DNA of 64,000 nt, from the NCBI RefSeq assembly GCF_030272615.1, contig NC_081408.1:202330341-202394340 (forward strand), written 5' to 3'. The stretch comes from Cryptomeria japonica (taxonomy: Eukaryota; Streptophyta; Pinopsida; Cupressales; Cupressaceae). The translations under genes and the position numbers were made by a program. Under the pieces are notes generated by a model. It saw nothing but the letters and a program-made list of their open reading frames with translations. It was not told the origin of the DNA and made no database searches. Shown here one piece after another: positions 11,331 to 23,347 of this stretch. The first letter of the stretch is position 1. Every line of letters begins with the position of its first letter.

Positions 11331-12378
11331 ATAGCAATGAACACAAATTCATCTCCTAAATTTCCCTTATCCAAATCATCATTTGTCGCACCTTCATTGG
11401 TAGCATAATAACACTTCTTTTAATATTTAGGCTTATATGGCTTAAATAGATTCTTAGTATTTCTATCTCTTGTTGGATACCTTGATCCAAAATGTCCTAT
11501 CTTATTACATGAGAAATATTCAAGACGTAACTTTCCTTCATACTTACCAGAATCTTTAGGCAATCTTCTGGCAATAAATGCTTTTAGCTCCTCAAGCTCT
11601 CTTTCTTCATCTTATATCTCTTTTATCTCTTTCTCATATCTGGATACTATTGTAGAAATTTCTTCTAGATCATATCCCTACTTCCCAGAAATAGTAGCTT
11701 TGAATGCAGATTCAATCTTAGGAAGAGAGTCCCCAAACTCACTAGGCTAAAAAGTGGCAAGTTTACTGATCAACATGCCTCTTGTCACATTTTCCATAGT
11801 TTGGATCTCATCAATAGAAACAACTTTATGTTTGTAAGCAGGAGGCAAGGATCTCAATACTTTAGCAACAATCTCAAATCCTTCTAATACTCCATCGACA
11901 CATCCCGATTCCACATACAAGCTCATTCACATTCTGCATAAAAGAAGGAATGTTGTCATCTTTACTCATCTTCAAGTTCTCATATTTTCCCTTCAAGCTC
12001 TACAACATAGCAATATTAACATGACTATCACCTTCATGCAAGGTCTCTAATTTTATCCAGATTTCATGAGCAGTCTCCAAGTCCATCACATTAATTATTT
12101 CAAAACTTGAAAATGCACTCAACAATGCTTCCTTAGCTCTAATATTGCATTTTGCTTCCTTTATCTCATCCAAAACAGTAGGACCATTCTGAGGAACATT
12201 ATATACATTTCTAGTGATATTTCAGTACTCTTCTCTAATGGATCTTAAATTACATCGCATTCATCTTTTCCAGAGAGTGTAGTTCATTCCATCAAATCTC
12301 AGACTATCCAAGTCTTGAAAGAAAAGGTTTCTATCTTAGATCTCCTCAAGAGGTCAAGCTTATTCAAGAGGATCTATC
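11331..12378 (-). pseudogene. gag: Copia-1 Gag remnant
   Basis: Minus-strand fragments match a Copia Gag of the UBN2 type: FDGMNYTLWK near 12260-12290 at the N-terminus and a CCHC-type knuckle remnant SCNKIGHFGSRYP at about 11475-11515, in which the last Cys is Tyr. An acidic tail leads to the protease. Stops and small indels break the frame, so no continuous ORF remains. Confidence 0.7.
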
Positions 12379-12390
12379 TTCGATGCCAAT
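12379..12390 (-). other. Primer binding site of Copia-1 (mutated)
   Basis: Minus-strand ATTGGCATCGAA touches the inner end of the LTR. It is a mutated form of the ATTGGTATCAGA site for initiator tRNA-Met. Confidence 0.7.
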
Positions 12391-13726
12391 TGTTGGCAAC
12401 AATGCAGCAAACAGAGAGAAGGGGTGAATCAGTTTGTACAAAATCTCACTGCAACTTAAACAACAAATTAGATCTAATAATTAACAAGTTAAAGCATGAA
12501 ACAACACCACATCAATAACACACATAACACCAAGATTTTTGACATGGAAAACCTAGTTAAAGGAAAAACCATGATGGGAACCTACCAACAATGAGATAAT
12601 ACCGTATTAGGAGTAAGTGAAATATTATAATGGGGAACGCACATGCATTCAGGTATAGTACCTAGAGCTCACTACTCAAATAAGAAACCCAGAAGGAGTA
12701 CAATCCTTAGGGAAGCCTCACTACCTTATAGGAAGTCTCACTGGCTTACAAAATCATTCAAACAACAATCCAGATTACATGAGCTATAAAAATAGCATCT
12801 CCATATGCCTAAGTACTATTCTGGTTAATCTCACTATCAAATCTTCTCTACAACACACTTCTTTGTATAACTTTGCACAAATTCCCTTCTACTGAATGAT
12901 TGATACAATATTCATGCATAGCATGATACCTCACAATGATAATTACATTTATTTATACAACTCATCAACCTATGAAATGTATGTCAGCTCAACACTCATA
13001 CAAATAACAAAATAATAACCTCACATGCTACAATAATACATGCGGACCAAAATAATATCGGCTAAGACATAGTCTGGACCAAAACAACCACCACAAATAT
13101 GAAACACCTCCAACAATTATGCCTCGAACATATGCAACACGCTACAACACCAACAATATCGCATAAAGAAGAACATCATCGGACAAAGAAAAATATTCAA
13201 TTATGCGCACAACAATCAATGCAGACCACCAATACCCATAGAAAATGATCTAGAAACATTCACAAGCAATGTGAATTGGACTAGAACAACCACAACAACT
13301 TAGATCACTAGAATCATCATCACCTCTCTATCGGAGCTTAGGAACACCAATATAATTGATTGTCAACATGAAAGATTCGCTTGTGGATTTCCAAGTCATG
13401 AACCACTCAAAATGAGGACACACATCAATGCCCAGAAAACATCCCACACATCCGCAACTAAATATACTACAATTTCGGAGCAATATGAAGAACAAACCAA
13501 AATACCGAATAACATCCTCAATATTGGATATCTCATAACTTGATCAAGTCAAGATGCAAACCTCTGAAACTTAAACTAAATTAACTAGAGATAAAAATCT
13601 CAAAACCCATTAAACCGCATCAGCTCATCTACAACACACAAGCTAATCCAACTCATCCAACCAAACTGCAACACTAGAATACATAGAAGAATATGTTGAC
13701 ATCAATGAAAACAAATCATTCCAACA
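12391..13726 (-). repeat. 5' LTR of Copia-1
   Basis: 1336 bp with mirror ends, TGTTGG (12391) and CCAACA (13726). In minus orientation it contains the GGTTTTTCC and GTTTTCCATGTC block (plus about 12538-12575) and a GATTCACCCC motif (plus about 12418-12432). The second LTR is lost. Confidence 0.8.
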
Positions 13727-14147
13727 AACTTCTCAAAAATATCCAATAGGAAATGTATGAGTTACAAGACATAAGCATCATGGAATATGACCCAAAAAGG
13801 CTAGTTTATGATCCTCTATGCAAACTGAAGGCCTTAACATCAAACACATACTTGAGCCACAAGCTTGTATTGCAGTATTCTTGGGCTATAATGTAGGACA
13901 ATTTTGAGGCTAGAAAGAGAAGATATTGCAGATTAAACACCATCTAGATAAAGGACTAATTTAATGTAAAAAAGGACATTCTAGGAAAGTTATCAAGTGA
14001 TGGTGAAATCTAAGACTTGGTTTATGAAAAGCACAAAGTATCTCAAAGACCTCTTTCTCTAATCAAGTGGTCTGAAAGAGAAGATAGTTAACATTAATAT
14101 GGTGTTGGGCGAGGTAGTCCACAAAATATTTTTCAACACACATCGGA
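13727..14147 (+). pseudogene. Small Copia integrase-like remnant
   Basis: Plus-strand translation with frame changes gives QACIAVFLGYN near 13860-13895, followed by an Arg/Lys-rich stretch with RRYCRLN and FNVKKDI. This resembles the C-terminal end of Copia integrases (xCIFLGYS and the following basic region). Several stops interrupt it. The assignment is tentative because the piece is short. Confidence 0.4.
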
Positions 14148-14911
14148 TGTTGAGAGGCGGGTGAATCAACATAATCTAAAATTCCATACAAAAAACTTTC
14201 ATCAATAATTAAATGAAGAATTTATAAGATCATTCATATCTATCACACATGAACACTAGAATTTTATATATGGAAAAACCAAACTTGGGAAAACCATGGT
14301 CTGAGCCACTCATATAATAAATCCAATATATACAAATGGTTTACAAAAGAGGGAGCTCACTTCTTCAGAAGGCTAACTTCTCTTGGGGCAAGACACAATA
14401 AAAGGACTTGCACACTAAAGCTAACTACAATAGGGCAAGATACAAAATTACAACTTATAGAAAAATAAATCTATGAATAAAGACATCTTAGTATGCTGAT
14501 TACAATATCTATTATAGCGCAATCTCTAACCTTACTGAAATATCCAGACCACCAAATCTTTGAATCACTACATTAATATCAACTATCACCTCTACACTAT
14601 AATCCCTTTTGATATAGAAACTAAAATCACATCGAGATCCTTACATCAAGTCACACACACACTACTAAATTCTATACATGCATATATCATGTTTTATTTT
14701 CAACAAATCATCACATATATACCAAACTAGAACAAAAACATCCTTACCAAGTTGATGAAAAGAAAAATTGTAATGTGTAAGAACATTTCTGACCTAAGGT
14801 ATACAACTAGACCAAAATATGATATACATAGAACATAATATAAACCAAACCAAATCAAACATGCAACACTGAACCAGAATAATACTTCACATGCAATCAC
14901 TAGACAAAAAA
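14148..14911 (-). repeat. Copia-family LTR fragment
   Basis: It begins TGTTGAGAGG with the reverse complement of the TGATTCACC motif and holds the reverse complement of the GGTTTTCCCAAG..GGTTTTTCCA block at about 14265-14300. It is cut on the right by the Copia-2 LTR at 14912. No associated coding region was found. Confidence 0.6.
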
Positions 14912-16114
14912 TGTTAGACAGTTCAAATAATCGGAAGACAACTGAGAGGGGGGGTGAATCAGTTGTCACAGATTACTAGAGAATTTAGCAATTAAAACTT
15001 TAATATCAGAACCCAAAACATTATACTAGATTACTTAAACCAAATACTGAAATAGCAGTTAAACCAATTAAGTATAAACAATAATCAGAGAATAGACACC
15101 ATCCACATGACAACAAAATTTATATGTGGAAAACCCGATAAAGGGATAAACCATCATGGGAAGCCTACCCACAGTCAGATAATACTTTTGTAGTAAGATT
15201 GTGAAAAACAATTGAGGGGCCTGCACTTGTAGGAAGGCCAATACCTAGAGCACACTACTCATGTCACAAAAGGAGTCTCACTTATTACATACAAATTGAG
15301 ACTACAATCAAGAAGAAGGAATGAACTACAAAGATAGCATCTTCTATGCCTGGGTACAGTTCTAGTTAAGATCAATACCGGAAGACTAAATCCTCTTACA
15401 TAAACCCAATTAGATCTCCAATGATCAAATAAATCCTTTGTCTGAATGATATTACATTATTTGCACACTACATATCCATATCCTATTCCTTGACCATATA
15501 CCATGATGATCTATAATGAGATCTTACATCATATATATACAAACCCTCAACCATAAACAATCAGGTTGGCCACCAAACAAATAACCAATTACATAATTAC
15601 AAAACATGTCGGCCTTAGACCAAAAAAACAATATCCAACACATAAGACATCCCAGAAACACATCGAGAGGTCCAATCCACATGTTCCAGTAAGTTGGTCC
15701 ATAACCTAGATCAACCGAGACCCAATATAGGTCCACATGCTAAAGAAATGATCTCCATTCACCAAGTCTCGAACATGATCACCAATAATATCCTGAATCT
15801 ATACTCGAGTTGTACCAACACCACTTATGCATATCATCAAAGATCTTCATCAAAAGCTCTGCCGGTGAAACTGTCGCTCGAACCACAAGCCAAGTTTCCA
15901 AGCAAGCAGGATAGCATCCGATCACTAGACCAAAACCAACTGACTGAATATGAACTTGAGTATCATGAATAAGACAATTCCATAACCAAACCATACCGGA
16001 TCATGCTAGATCCAAACCAACAAGAAACTACTCAACCTACCAGGACCAGAAGGGTGTCGGTAAAGCATCCAAAATAGGTAGTGTTGACATCAATGACAAA
16101 ACATCAATGCAACA
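14912..16114 (-). repeat. 3' LTR of Copia-2
   Basis: 1203 bp; plus-strand ends TGTTAGACAG and CAATGCAACA. It matches the partial 5' LTR at 29713-30098, including the GAGAGGGGGGGTGAATCA motif at 14943-14960 and a GTGGAAAACCC block near 15126-15136. Confidence 0.85.
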
Positions 16115-16544
16115 CATAATAAATTCCTCCAAATGGCCATGAATCTCCCCCTTTGGCATTGATGTCAACACTAGATGTGAAAAATATCTAAGTACCAAGA
16201 AATGCCAAATTAGTCTCCCCCAATGGAAGACAACCAACAATCTCCCACTCAAATATATAGCAATGAAGTTCTGAAAGAAAGACCACACTCCCCCTGTGAA
16301 TGATATATCTATTAAGCTCTGAATTATACATATGTATGTCCCCCTAATGTATACAACGCCTTATGTTTTTCTTTTTCACATCAATATCTCTCCCCCTTTG
16401 ACATGAATTCCAAAAATCTGACAAAAATATCAAAGAAAAAACATAAACAACTAAATAACAAAGATAACTACTCCTAGCAATCAGTAGCATCCCTACATCA
16501 GTGCCAGAATGAAAAATATCTTTGATAATGCATACCAAACTAAT
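16115..16544 (-). other. 3' untranslated region and polypurine tracts of Copia-2
   Basis: No coding frame. On the minus strand there are several G-rich purine tracts (plus TCTCCCCCTTTGG at about 16144, TCTCCCCCA near 16214, CTCTCCCCCTTTG at about 16388), as is common ahead of a Copia 3' LTR. It ends at the CTAAT target site of the Gypsy insertion. Confidence 0.65.
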
Positions 16545-18704
16545 TGATAGGGAGATTGCTAAGAAAGTACTCAAAAAGCTAATTTGCTCAAAAGATTCAA
16601 TTCATTAGCCAAAGACTTGTAGAGTCTATTGTGTATGACTACTCAATCTATCTTGTTGTTGTAATACCAAGTACTCCATGGTTTACTTGCCTAATAAACT
16701 CCCTTTTTGGTGATGATTCTCGCCCATGCATAGATCTACTCAAAATGCTTATTCCTTCTAACTACACATTCTCATGCTTGGCTCTTGGGGCCTTCAACCT
16801 TAGGTTTAAAAATGTACTAGGGGTCTTCCGCATGGAAATGCAGGGGCAGTAAGGTATCATTCACTTTTGAATGCTCATAATCTTGTTTGAGGTCTATAAC
16901 CCTTAATTTGCTCAAATTCATTAATAAGGCTCAACTACCCCCAAATGAGGTTGCACACTATCTAGGAGTTCCAAGTACACTTGTTGGATTGCTTGAATTT
17001 CTCTCAATATGTTTCATAAGTCTTCAAGTTTCATTTTTCCATCGGGTTCATGCATTTTACAAAAACTGTCATATTTGTGTGTTATGCAACAGGGCTACTA
17101 GCACGTGGAGGCCTAACAGGCTCTTTTTTCCTCACCTATCCCAACGATGGGAATTTCCAGCACAAACCTTATTTGGAATGATGTCTTAGGGGTGCATAAT
17201 CAAATATTTTAAAGGTTTAGTCCACTGTTAGTGCAGATTTAGGATTGTCCACCTTTTGTGGCATATTTGGAGGGTTTGGTAGGGTCTGGAGGAAGTAATT
17301 TTAGAAGTCTCTCTAACACAACTCTTCAAGCCTCCCTAATGTCTTAGGACCTCTACCCCTTCACAAAGAACCTTCCTCTATTTTTTCCATGCAATCAAAA
17401 TGTCAAACACTTGGCAAGCAAGTGGGAAAACAGTAAACTACCCTGTCACTGTCCTTTTTCTGCCTTTTACCAGTTAGCAACATTTGCACTTTGGGACCTG
17501 CAAGAATGAAGAGTTTGGAAGTGGGAAAGTACCTCAATGAGGTCTTAAAACATACAACACACCTCTTTTTACATTTCCTTCAAGATTCAAGGCTTGGATT
17601 ATGCTCTTCAAGCATTGCATGGGCATTTTGCCATATACAATTCATGAAAACAATGAACTCATTGTTTGATTACAAGATGAGAAGGATTTAAGAAAGAACA
17701 AGCTAAACTAGCCATCTGAGAAGAATACTCAATTCCTTTGGCCAAAATTTCCAAGCCCTTTTCACATTTATTTGTTGACTCAAATTACTTTTGAGTGTAA
17801 GCCTTGAGTTTTGTACAAGCTACTAGCCAAATGACAAACACTTGCCTAGTATTCACTCAATTGCATATTCCAAACACTTTTCTAGCACAAAAATAAAGAT
17901 ATGTACATTATATACACATGGATCAACTTGGAAGAATCCATTGGAGGGATCCTAGACCTGGATCAACCAAGTTGATGCATTTTACAACTCAAAACCCTTG
18001 GCAGGGCAGTAGGTTCCTAGTTTACAAATATTTTTGTACAAACAACTTGCAAATGAAAAAACAATGAAACAATTACATAGAAATATTTATTACATCAACA
18101 TCTCAACTTCCAAGAAGGTACAGTATGGATTTGTATAGCTACAGTATGGACTGCTCTTCAAAAGGTAAGAAAAATAGTCATAAAAGCCAAAAAACTTGAT
18201 TTCTATTAAGTTTCACTTGTAAGTACAATCACCAACCATTTCCAAGGAAAAGGGAGGCCTTATATAGTTTCTCTAGTTGGTTTTTAAGCCCTAGTATGGA
18301 CATGAAGCTTCAATAACTTCATTTTGCAAGAAAATGACAATTTTGACAATTTTCTAACCCAAATGACAACTTTTCTTGCCCACAAAGCCATTTTTGACAA
18401 CCTAGCCTTATCAACTTACCTAAACAACTTAGACATTCTTAAAAACACTAAACAAACATGTTTCAATGCTCTTGAAGACATTTAGAGACCTTTTTGGCAA
18501 TTTTTCACATTTTTGCCAAAAATTGTCAACTCAAGGCCTAAAAGGCAAAACTTGATCTCTAGAGCCCAAAATGAGATCAAAAACACTAAACATGAGCTAA
18601 AACAACCTAAAATGAAAAAATCAACCTAACACAAGACTTTACAAACATTAAAGCATTAAATACCCAAAAATGGGAGTTTTACTCAACTAGGTGCTCCTGC
18701 ACCA
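16545..18704 (-). repeat. 3' LTR of the chromovirus
   Basis: 2160 bp, plus-strand ends TGATAGGGAG and GCACCA. Open frames inside it (for example 16631-16852 and 16887-17189) recur in the other LTR only because the repeat is duplicated. They match nothing I recognise. Confidence 0.92.
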
Positions 18705-18726
18705 TACTCCCACAAAAACAAAGAAG

Positions 18727-19288
18727 TCATGTGACTCCTTGAGGCAGAAAAGAAGAAGAAATGCCAATTTTATGAAAGTCAGCTTCAGGTATCCAAGTGG
18801 CCTCTGAGATAGGGTGATCCTTCCACTTGATGAGATGCTCCATGTAGGTGTGATTCCTTGTCTTTTTGAGAACTCTGGAGTCTAGAACTTGTTCAACTTG
18901 GGGAAAAGATAGAGAAGGGAGAGTTAGATCAGAAAGGGAGTTGGAAACATCTAAAACTCTTTGAACCTCCTCAGGTGGGTTCCCTTTGAAAGCAATCAGA
19001 TCTGTAGCATTAAATAATGGGGGACAAAGAAACATTAGTAGGCAAATCAACTTTATAAGCATTAGACCCATACTTAGCCAAGATCTTGCAAGGGCCTATC
19101 CTCCTCATTTGAAGCTTTCTTGGAACTCCCTTTTGTAGCCTTGCCTTATTCCAATGAACCATCACATAATCACCTATGGAAAACTGAACATCTCTCTTTG
19201 TAGCATCCACTCTGGCCTTGACTTTTTGAGAGGTGTCTTGGAGAGCTTGTCTCACTTGCTCATGAACCTCCTTCATGGAGTGAGCCAT
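18727..19288 (-). pseudogene. pol: Chromovirus integrase C-terminus and chromodomain
   Basis: Two overlapping minus-strand frames (19288-19010 and 19071-18727) form the end of Pol. The first has the basic GPY/F-like part, GDYVMVHW and RRIGPCKIL. The second has a chromodomain-like segment, VEQVLDSRVLKK, then HLIKWKDHP and EATWIP at about 18780-18905. Chromodomains at this position are known from chromoviruses and are thought to guide integration into marked chromatin. The frameshift around 19020-19070 and lost downstream residues mean it is no longer made as one protein. Confidence 0.88.
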
Positions 19289-20208
19289 GTCATCTGTTGT
19301 CCCACTCTTATGCTACAAGTTAGTGATATCCCTCAACTCCATTATACCCCTTGGATGCATACCATAAACAACTTCAAATGGACTTTACCTGTAGACCAGT
19401 TAACACTATCATTATAGGCATATTCTGCTTGATGAATGATTTGATCCCAACTCTACCCATAGTCCTTTGTCAAGCACCTAAGCATGTTTCCAAGAGACCT
19501 GTTCACATCTTCTGTTTGGCCATCAGTTTGTGGATGATAAGCTGAACCAAAAGAGAGATTAGCACCCAATCTCTTCCACAATGTTTTCCAGAAATGACCA
19601 AGAAACTTAACATCCCTATCTAAAACAATGCTAGTAGGCAAACCATGAATTCTAACAACTTCTTTTAAAAACAAATAGGCAATATGAATTGCATCATGTG
19701 TTGTCTTGCAAGGAATGAAGTGAGCCATCTTGCTGAATCTATCAACTACTACAAAGATGCTATCAAATTCTGCTTGAGTCCTAGGTAATCCTACTACAAA
19801 ATCCATGCTAATGCAATCCCAAGGCCTATGTGGAATGGGAAGAGGCTGATATAAACCAACACCAGAGGAATTACCTTTGGCTTTCTGACATACCAAGCAC
19901 TGTTCAACATACCTCCTGATGTCTTGCTACATTTTAGGCCAATAATAGAACTTTTTAACCAACTCTAAAGTCTTATTGAGACCGAAATGTCCACTTAAGA
20001 ACCCATTGTGCTTCTCTTGAATGAGGTTCTCTCTCATAGAACCCTTTGGAACACACAACTATCCACCCTTGAATAACAAAACATCCTGCAAAGTGAAATC
20101 AACATATGCACCATGGAAGTTATTCTCAAAATCTTTACAAACTTTATAATCTTCAGCAAAATCATTATCAGTAGGATACATGTCTTTGAAACTATCAATA
20201 CCAATGCT
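19289..20208 (-). pseudogene. pol: Chromovirus integrase (zinc-binding domain and DDE core)
   Basis: Minus strand. The HHCC zinc-binding region is visible at about 19890-20030 (SGHFGLNKT, then CLVCQKAKG). The core follows with the three acidic residues in MDFVVGLP (about 19805), LDRDVKF (about 19625) and [10 protein letters not shown] (about 19495-19525). Stops occur before the zinc-binding Cys pair, after KDYG at about 19453, and further left. The catalytic triad itself is preserved. Confidence 0.88.
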
Positions 20209-21420
20209 CTAAACTTGAATCTCATGAATAGTTAACAACCTTCTACTTAAAGCATCTACTACTTTGTTCAACTGACCCTTCTTATGCTTAAGAGTAAAAG
20301 TGTAAGCTTGTAAGTATTCTAAACATTTAACATGCCTATGATTCAGTTTATCCTGTGAGTTCAAGAAACTGAGTGCCTGATTATCTGTGTATACAACAAA
20401 CTCTTTAGGAAGAAGATAGTGTCTCCATTTCCTAAGTGCTTGTACCAATGCATAAAGTTCTAGATCATAGGATGAGTACTTTTTCTTTGCATCATTCAAT
20501 TTCTCACTAAAGAATGCAACTGGTCTATTTTCTTGACTTAAAATAGCTCCTACTGCAGTATTACTAGCATCACATTCAATAGTAAAAAGCTTATCAAAAC
20601 TAGGTAAAATGAGCACTGGTTGAGTAGCTACTTTAGTTTTTAGTAATTCAAACCCCTTATTAGCTGCACTTGTCCATTGAAACTTTACCTTTACACCCCC
20701 TTTTATGGTGTCCAACATTGGAGCACAAATCTCACTGAATCCCTTGATGAATTTCTTGTAAAACTGTGCCAAACCATGGAAGCTTCTAACATCACTGGTT
20801 GTGTTAGGAGTTGGCCAGCTGATTATTTCTGCCACTTTTGAGTGATCCATTTTCAGATTGCCTTCTGATACAACAAAACCAAGATAGACCAATTCTTGCT
20901 TCATAAAATCACATTTTTCAAGATTAATGGTTAGTTGTTCATCAGATAACTGTTTCAAAACATTAGCTAAATGTTGTAAGTGCTCTTCCTTAGTCTTGCT
21001 GAAAATAAGAATATCATCTAAATACACTACAACAAATTTTCCAATGAAATCATGTGAAACTTCATTCATGAGCCTCATGAATGTGCTGGGAGCATTAGAG
21101 AGTCCAAAAGGCATGACTAGCCACTCATAGAGTCCCTCATTTAATTTGAATGTTGTCTTCCACTCATCGCCCTCTTTGATTCTTATCTAATGGTAGCCAC
21201 TATTCAAATCAATCTTACTAAAATACTGTGCACCCCCCAAACAATCCATCAAATCCTCTATCCTAGGTATGGGAGATCTGTATCTGATGGTGATCTTGTT
21301 TATGGCTCTGGAATTCGTACAAAGTCTTCATGTTCCACCCTTCTTAGGTGCCAACATTATAGGTATTGCACAAGGACTAATGCTTTTCCTAATGAGCCCT
21401 TGGTCTAAGAGTTGTTGTAT
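20209..21420 (-). pseudogene. pol: Chromovirus reverse transcriptase and RNase H
   Basis: The longest intact piece is the 301-codon frame 21114-20209. It starts [12 protein letters not shown], has the catalytic box [12 protein letters not shown] (about 21005-21040), the thumb, and an RNase H domain with ECDAS (about 20570), [13 protein letters not shown] and the DALSRR end (about 20245). The upstream palm and fingers (LIRKSISPCAIP and KIDLNSGYH) lie at 21190-21420 with stops. The catalytic residues are intact although the full protein is interrupted. Confidence 0.92.
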
Positions 21421-22212
21421 TTATCTTGCTACCTCTTTGTTTTGGTCAGGGGTCATCTTGTAGGCTGCCTTATTGGGCAAAGAGGCTCCAGGTATGAAGT
21501 CAATTTGATGGCTAATGGCTCTAGGAGGTGGTAAGGCTGTAGGTGTACCATCACTAATTATTTTTTTGAAGTTATCAAGGATTTTTTGCACCTCATATGG
21601 TATCTCAACTTTCTTCTCTACCTTTTCTTCCTTAGGCTTCACTATGAGTGCAAATCCTACTCCCTCACCCTCTTCTAGTATTTTTATGAACTCTTTCTCA
21701 TTCACTAACAAGATGTTAGGTACTTTGCTACTGCTCTCTCCTTCTTCAATGAGGGATTGAATCTGATAGCTTACTCCATCTTTCTGAAAAGAATAGGAGT
21801 TTCTTTCCCCATCATGCTGTGCTTTTTAGTCAAACTGCCATGGTCTACCCAACAACAGGTGGCAAGCATCCATAGGAAGGATGCGACATAGGATCCTATC
21901 TACGTATCCGCCAATCTAGAAATCTACCTAGGCTTGCTCATTTACCAACACATGTTGTCCCTTATTCAACCAAGTGACTTTGTATGGCTCCTTGTGTTGT
22001 ATCCTAGGTAGTTTCAATTTGCTTATTGCTTCTTCTGATATGTTGTTATCTATGGATCTTGAATATATGATCACCTTACACACCTTCCCCATTATTTTGC
22101 ACTTAATCCTGAACAATTCTCTTCTCTGTGAGGCCTTTGTACTATGTGTCTTATTCATTAACACTCTCTTGATCATCAAACTCTCACCATCTTCTGAAAC
22201 TAGGTGGTTCAA
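21421..22212 (-). pseudogene. pol: Chromovirus protease region
   Basis: Minus strand. Two open pieces, 22212-21928 and 21711-21421. A site resembling a retropepsin centre is at about 22060-22085 but reads VIIYSRSIDNN, so the catalytic Asp has become Tyr. The second piece is an acidic linker that runs into the reverse transcriptase with PHRAISH-like and IDFIPGASLPNK motifs. The protease would be inactive. Confidence 0.75.
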
Positions 22213-22242
22213 TGCTAAAGTTCTGGTACTACATCCGTCTTC

Positions 22243-23208
22243 CTAAACATAATTTACCCCCTTTTCACCTCCATAGGATGAACTAGGCTTCTCTTGGCAT
22301 CTATAGGTAGGGTGGCCTAACTTTTGGTAGTTGTAGCATTTCATGGTTGAGAAGTAGGACCCTCTCCCTGGTCCATTAGATCTACCCCTACCCCTATAGT
22401 TGGGTTTGCTCTGAGAATCCCCACTTTGCTCAATAAGCTTAAACTCTCCATGGGACCATTGATCTATGTTTCTTCCCCCAAAGCTGCCTCTATGGCCTCT
22501 ACCATCTCTTCCCCTACCTCTTCCTCTATTGTTTTGTTCTTGCTTTCTCCTACCTTTCTCCTCCACCTTAAGTGCTAATTGATAGCACTTGTGCACGGTT
22601 TGTGGGCACAACAAGCTCATCTCTTCCTGGATGTTCCATCTTAACCCATTCAAATACCTGGCCACTTTGATACTCTCATCCTCTACTACTCTGGATCTCA
22701 TGCATAGTTTTTGAAACTCTTTAGTGTCGCTATTAACATCTAGGTCTTTTTGTCTCAAGTTTTGTCTTTTCTTGTGAAGTTGTATCTCATAGTCTTCAGG
22801 AAGGTAGGTCTCTTTGATTTTGGCTACCATTGCTTTCCAGGTGGCTAGTGGTTGCTTACTTACTTTCACCCTTTCCTCTTGGATGAATTTCTACCATGTT
22901 AAGGCTGCCCCTCTCAGCCTTTATTTTGCCACCTTGACCTTTTGTGCTTCAGTCACTCCATCACACTCAAAATGGTTTTCTAACCCTTCAATCCACTCTA
23001 TTAGAGCATCTGGATCCATCTTTCCACTGAAAAGAGCCACTCCTTCTAAGGTCTTACCACGCATAGCTCTCAAGGCTTTCAAGAATGGTTCTTGCTCAAT
23101 GACAGGGTCGGGCATGGGGACTTCATCCTCTATTGCCATCATTGTACCCTGATCTCCAACCTTATCTTGGACTTCTTCAATTTTGACTACTACTTCAGCT
23201 AGTTTCAT
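22243..23208 (-). pseudogene. gag: Chromovirus Gag
   Basis: Two minus-strand pieces in the same order as a retrotransposon Gag domain. 23208-22921 includes LEGVALFSGKMDPDALIEWI and the start of the capsid. 22869-22243 includes TWKAMVAKIKETYLPEDY, a Gly/Arg-rich basic stretch and a zinc knuckle CYNYQKLGHPTYRC (CX2..YX4HX4C; the second Cys is Tyr) at about 22295-22345. TAA and TAG stops lie between the pieces at about 22890-22920. Confidence 0.88.
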
Positions 23209-23331
23209 TGCTAGTTAATCTAATCTCTCTCTAAGTGCCCTATTTTCCTCTTCTTGGTCCTCAACCTTCTTAGCCAATTCTACATTGGTCACAATGTCTG
23301 CCTAATGTGTCTTTCTCCTGAATCTTTTGTT

Positions 23332-23344
23332 GGCTCTGATACCA
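23332..23344 (-). other. Primer binding site of the chromovirus
   Basis: Minus-strand TGGTATCAGAGCC, complementary to initiator tRNA-Met, lies three bases from the 5' LTR. Confidence 0.92.
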
Positions 23345-23347
23345 CTA

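Larger units (their letters stand above)
7985..13726 (-). mobile_element. Copia-1, truncated, with a solo LTR inside
   Basis: Minus-strand Copia element. From right to left: 5' LTR (12391-13726), primer site, Gag, protease, integrase (to 10406), solo LTR insertion (8865-10405), end of integrase, linker and the start of reverse transcriptase (KNVIGTKW at about 8012-8035). Everything downstream of that reverse-transcriptase start, including RNase H and the 3' LTR, is missing. The loss probably reflects a deletion or recombination joining it to element B. Confidence 0.85.

Noticed and set aside
16631-17189. Frames repeated at 23434-23992
   Set aside because: They lie in the two LTRs of the chromovirus; the repetition is the LTR duplication and no domain is seen.
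22814-23152. 112-codon plus frame
   Set aside because: Antisense shadow of the chromovirus Gag, which has clear domain motifs on the minus strand.
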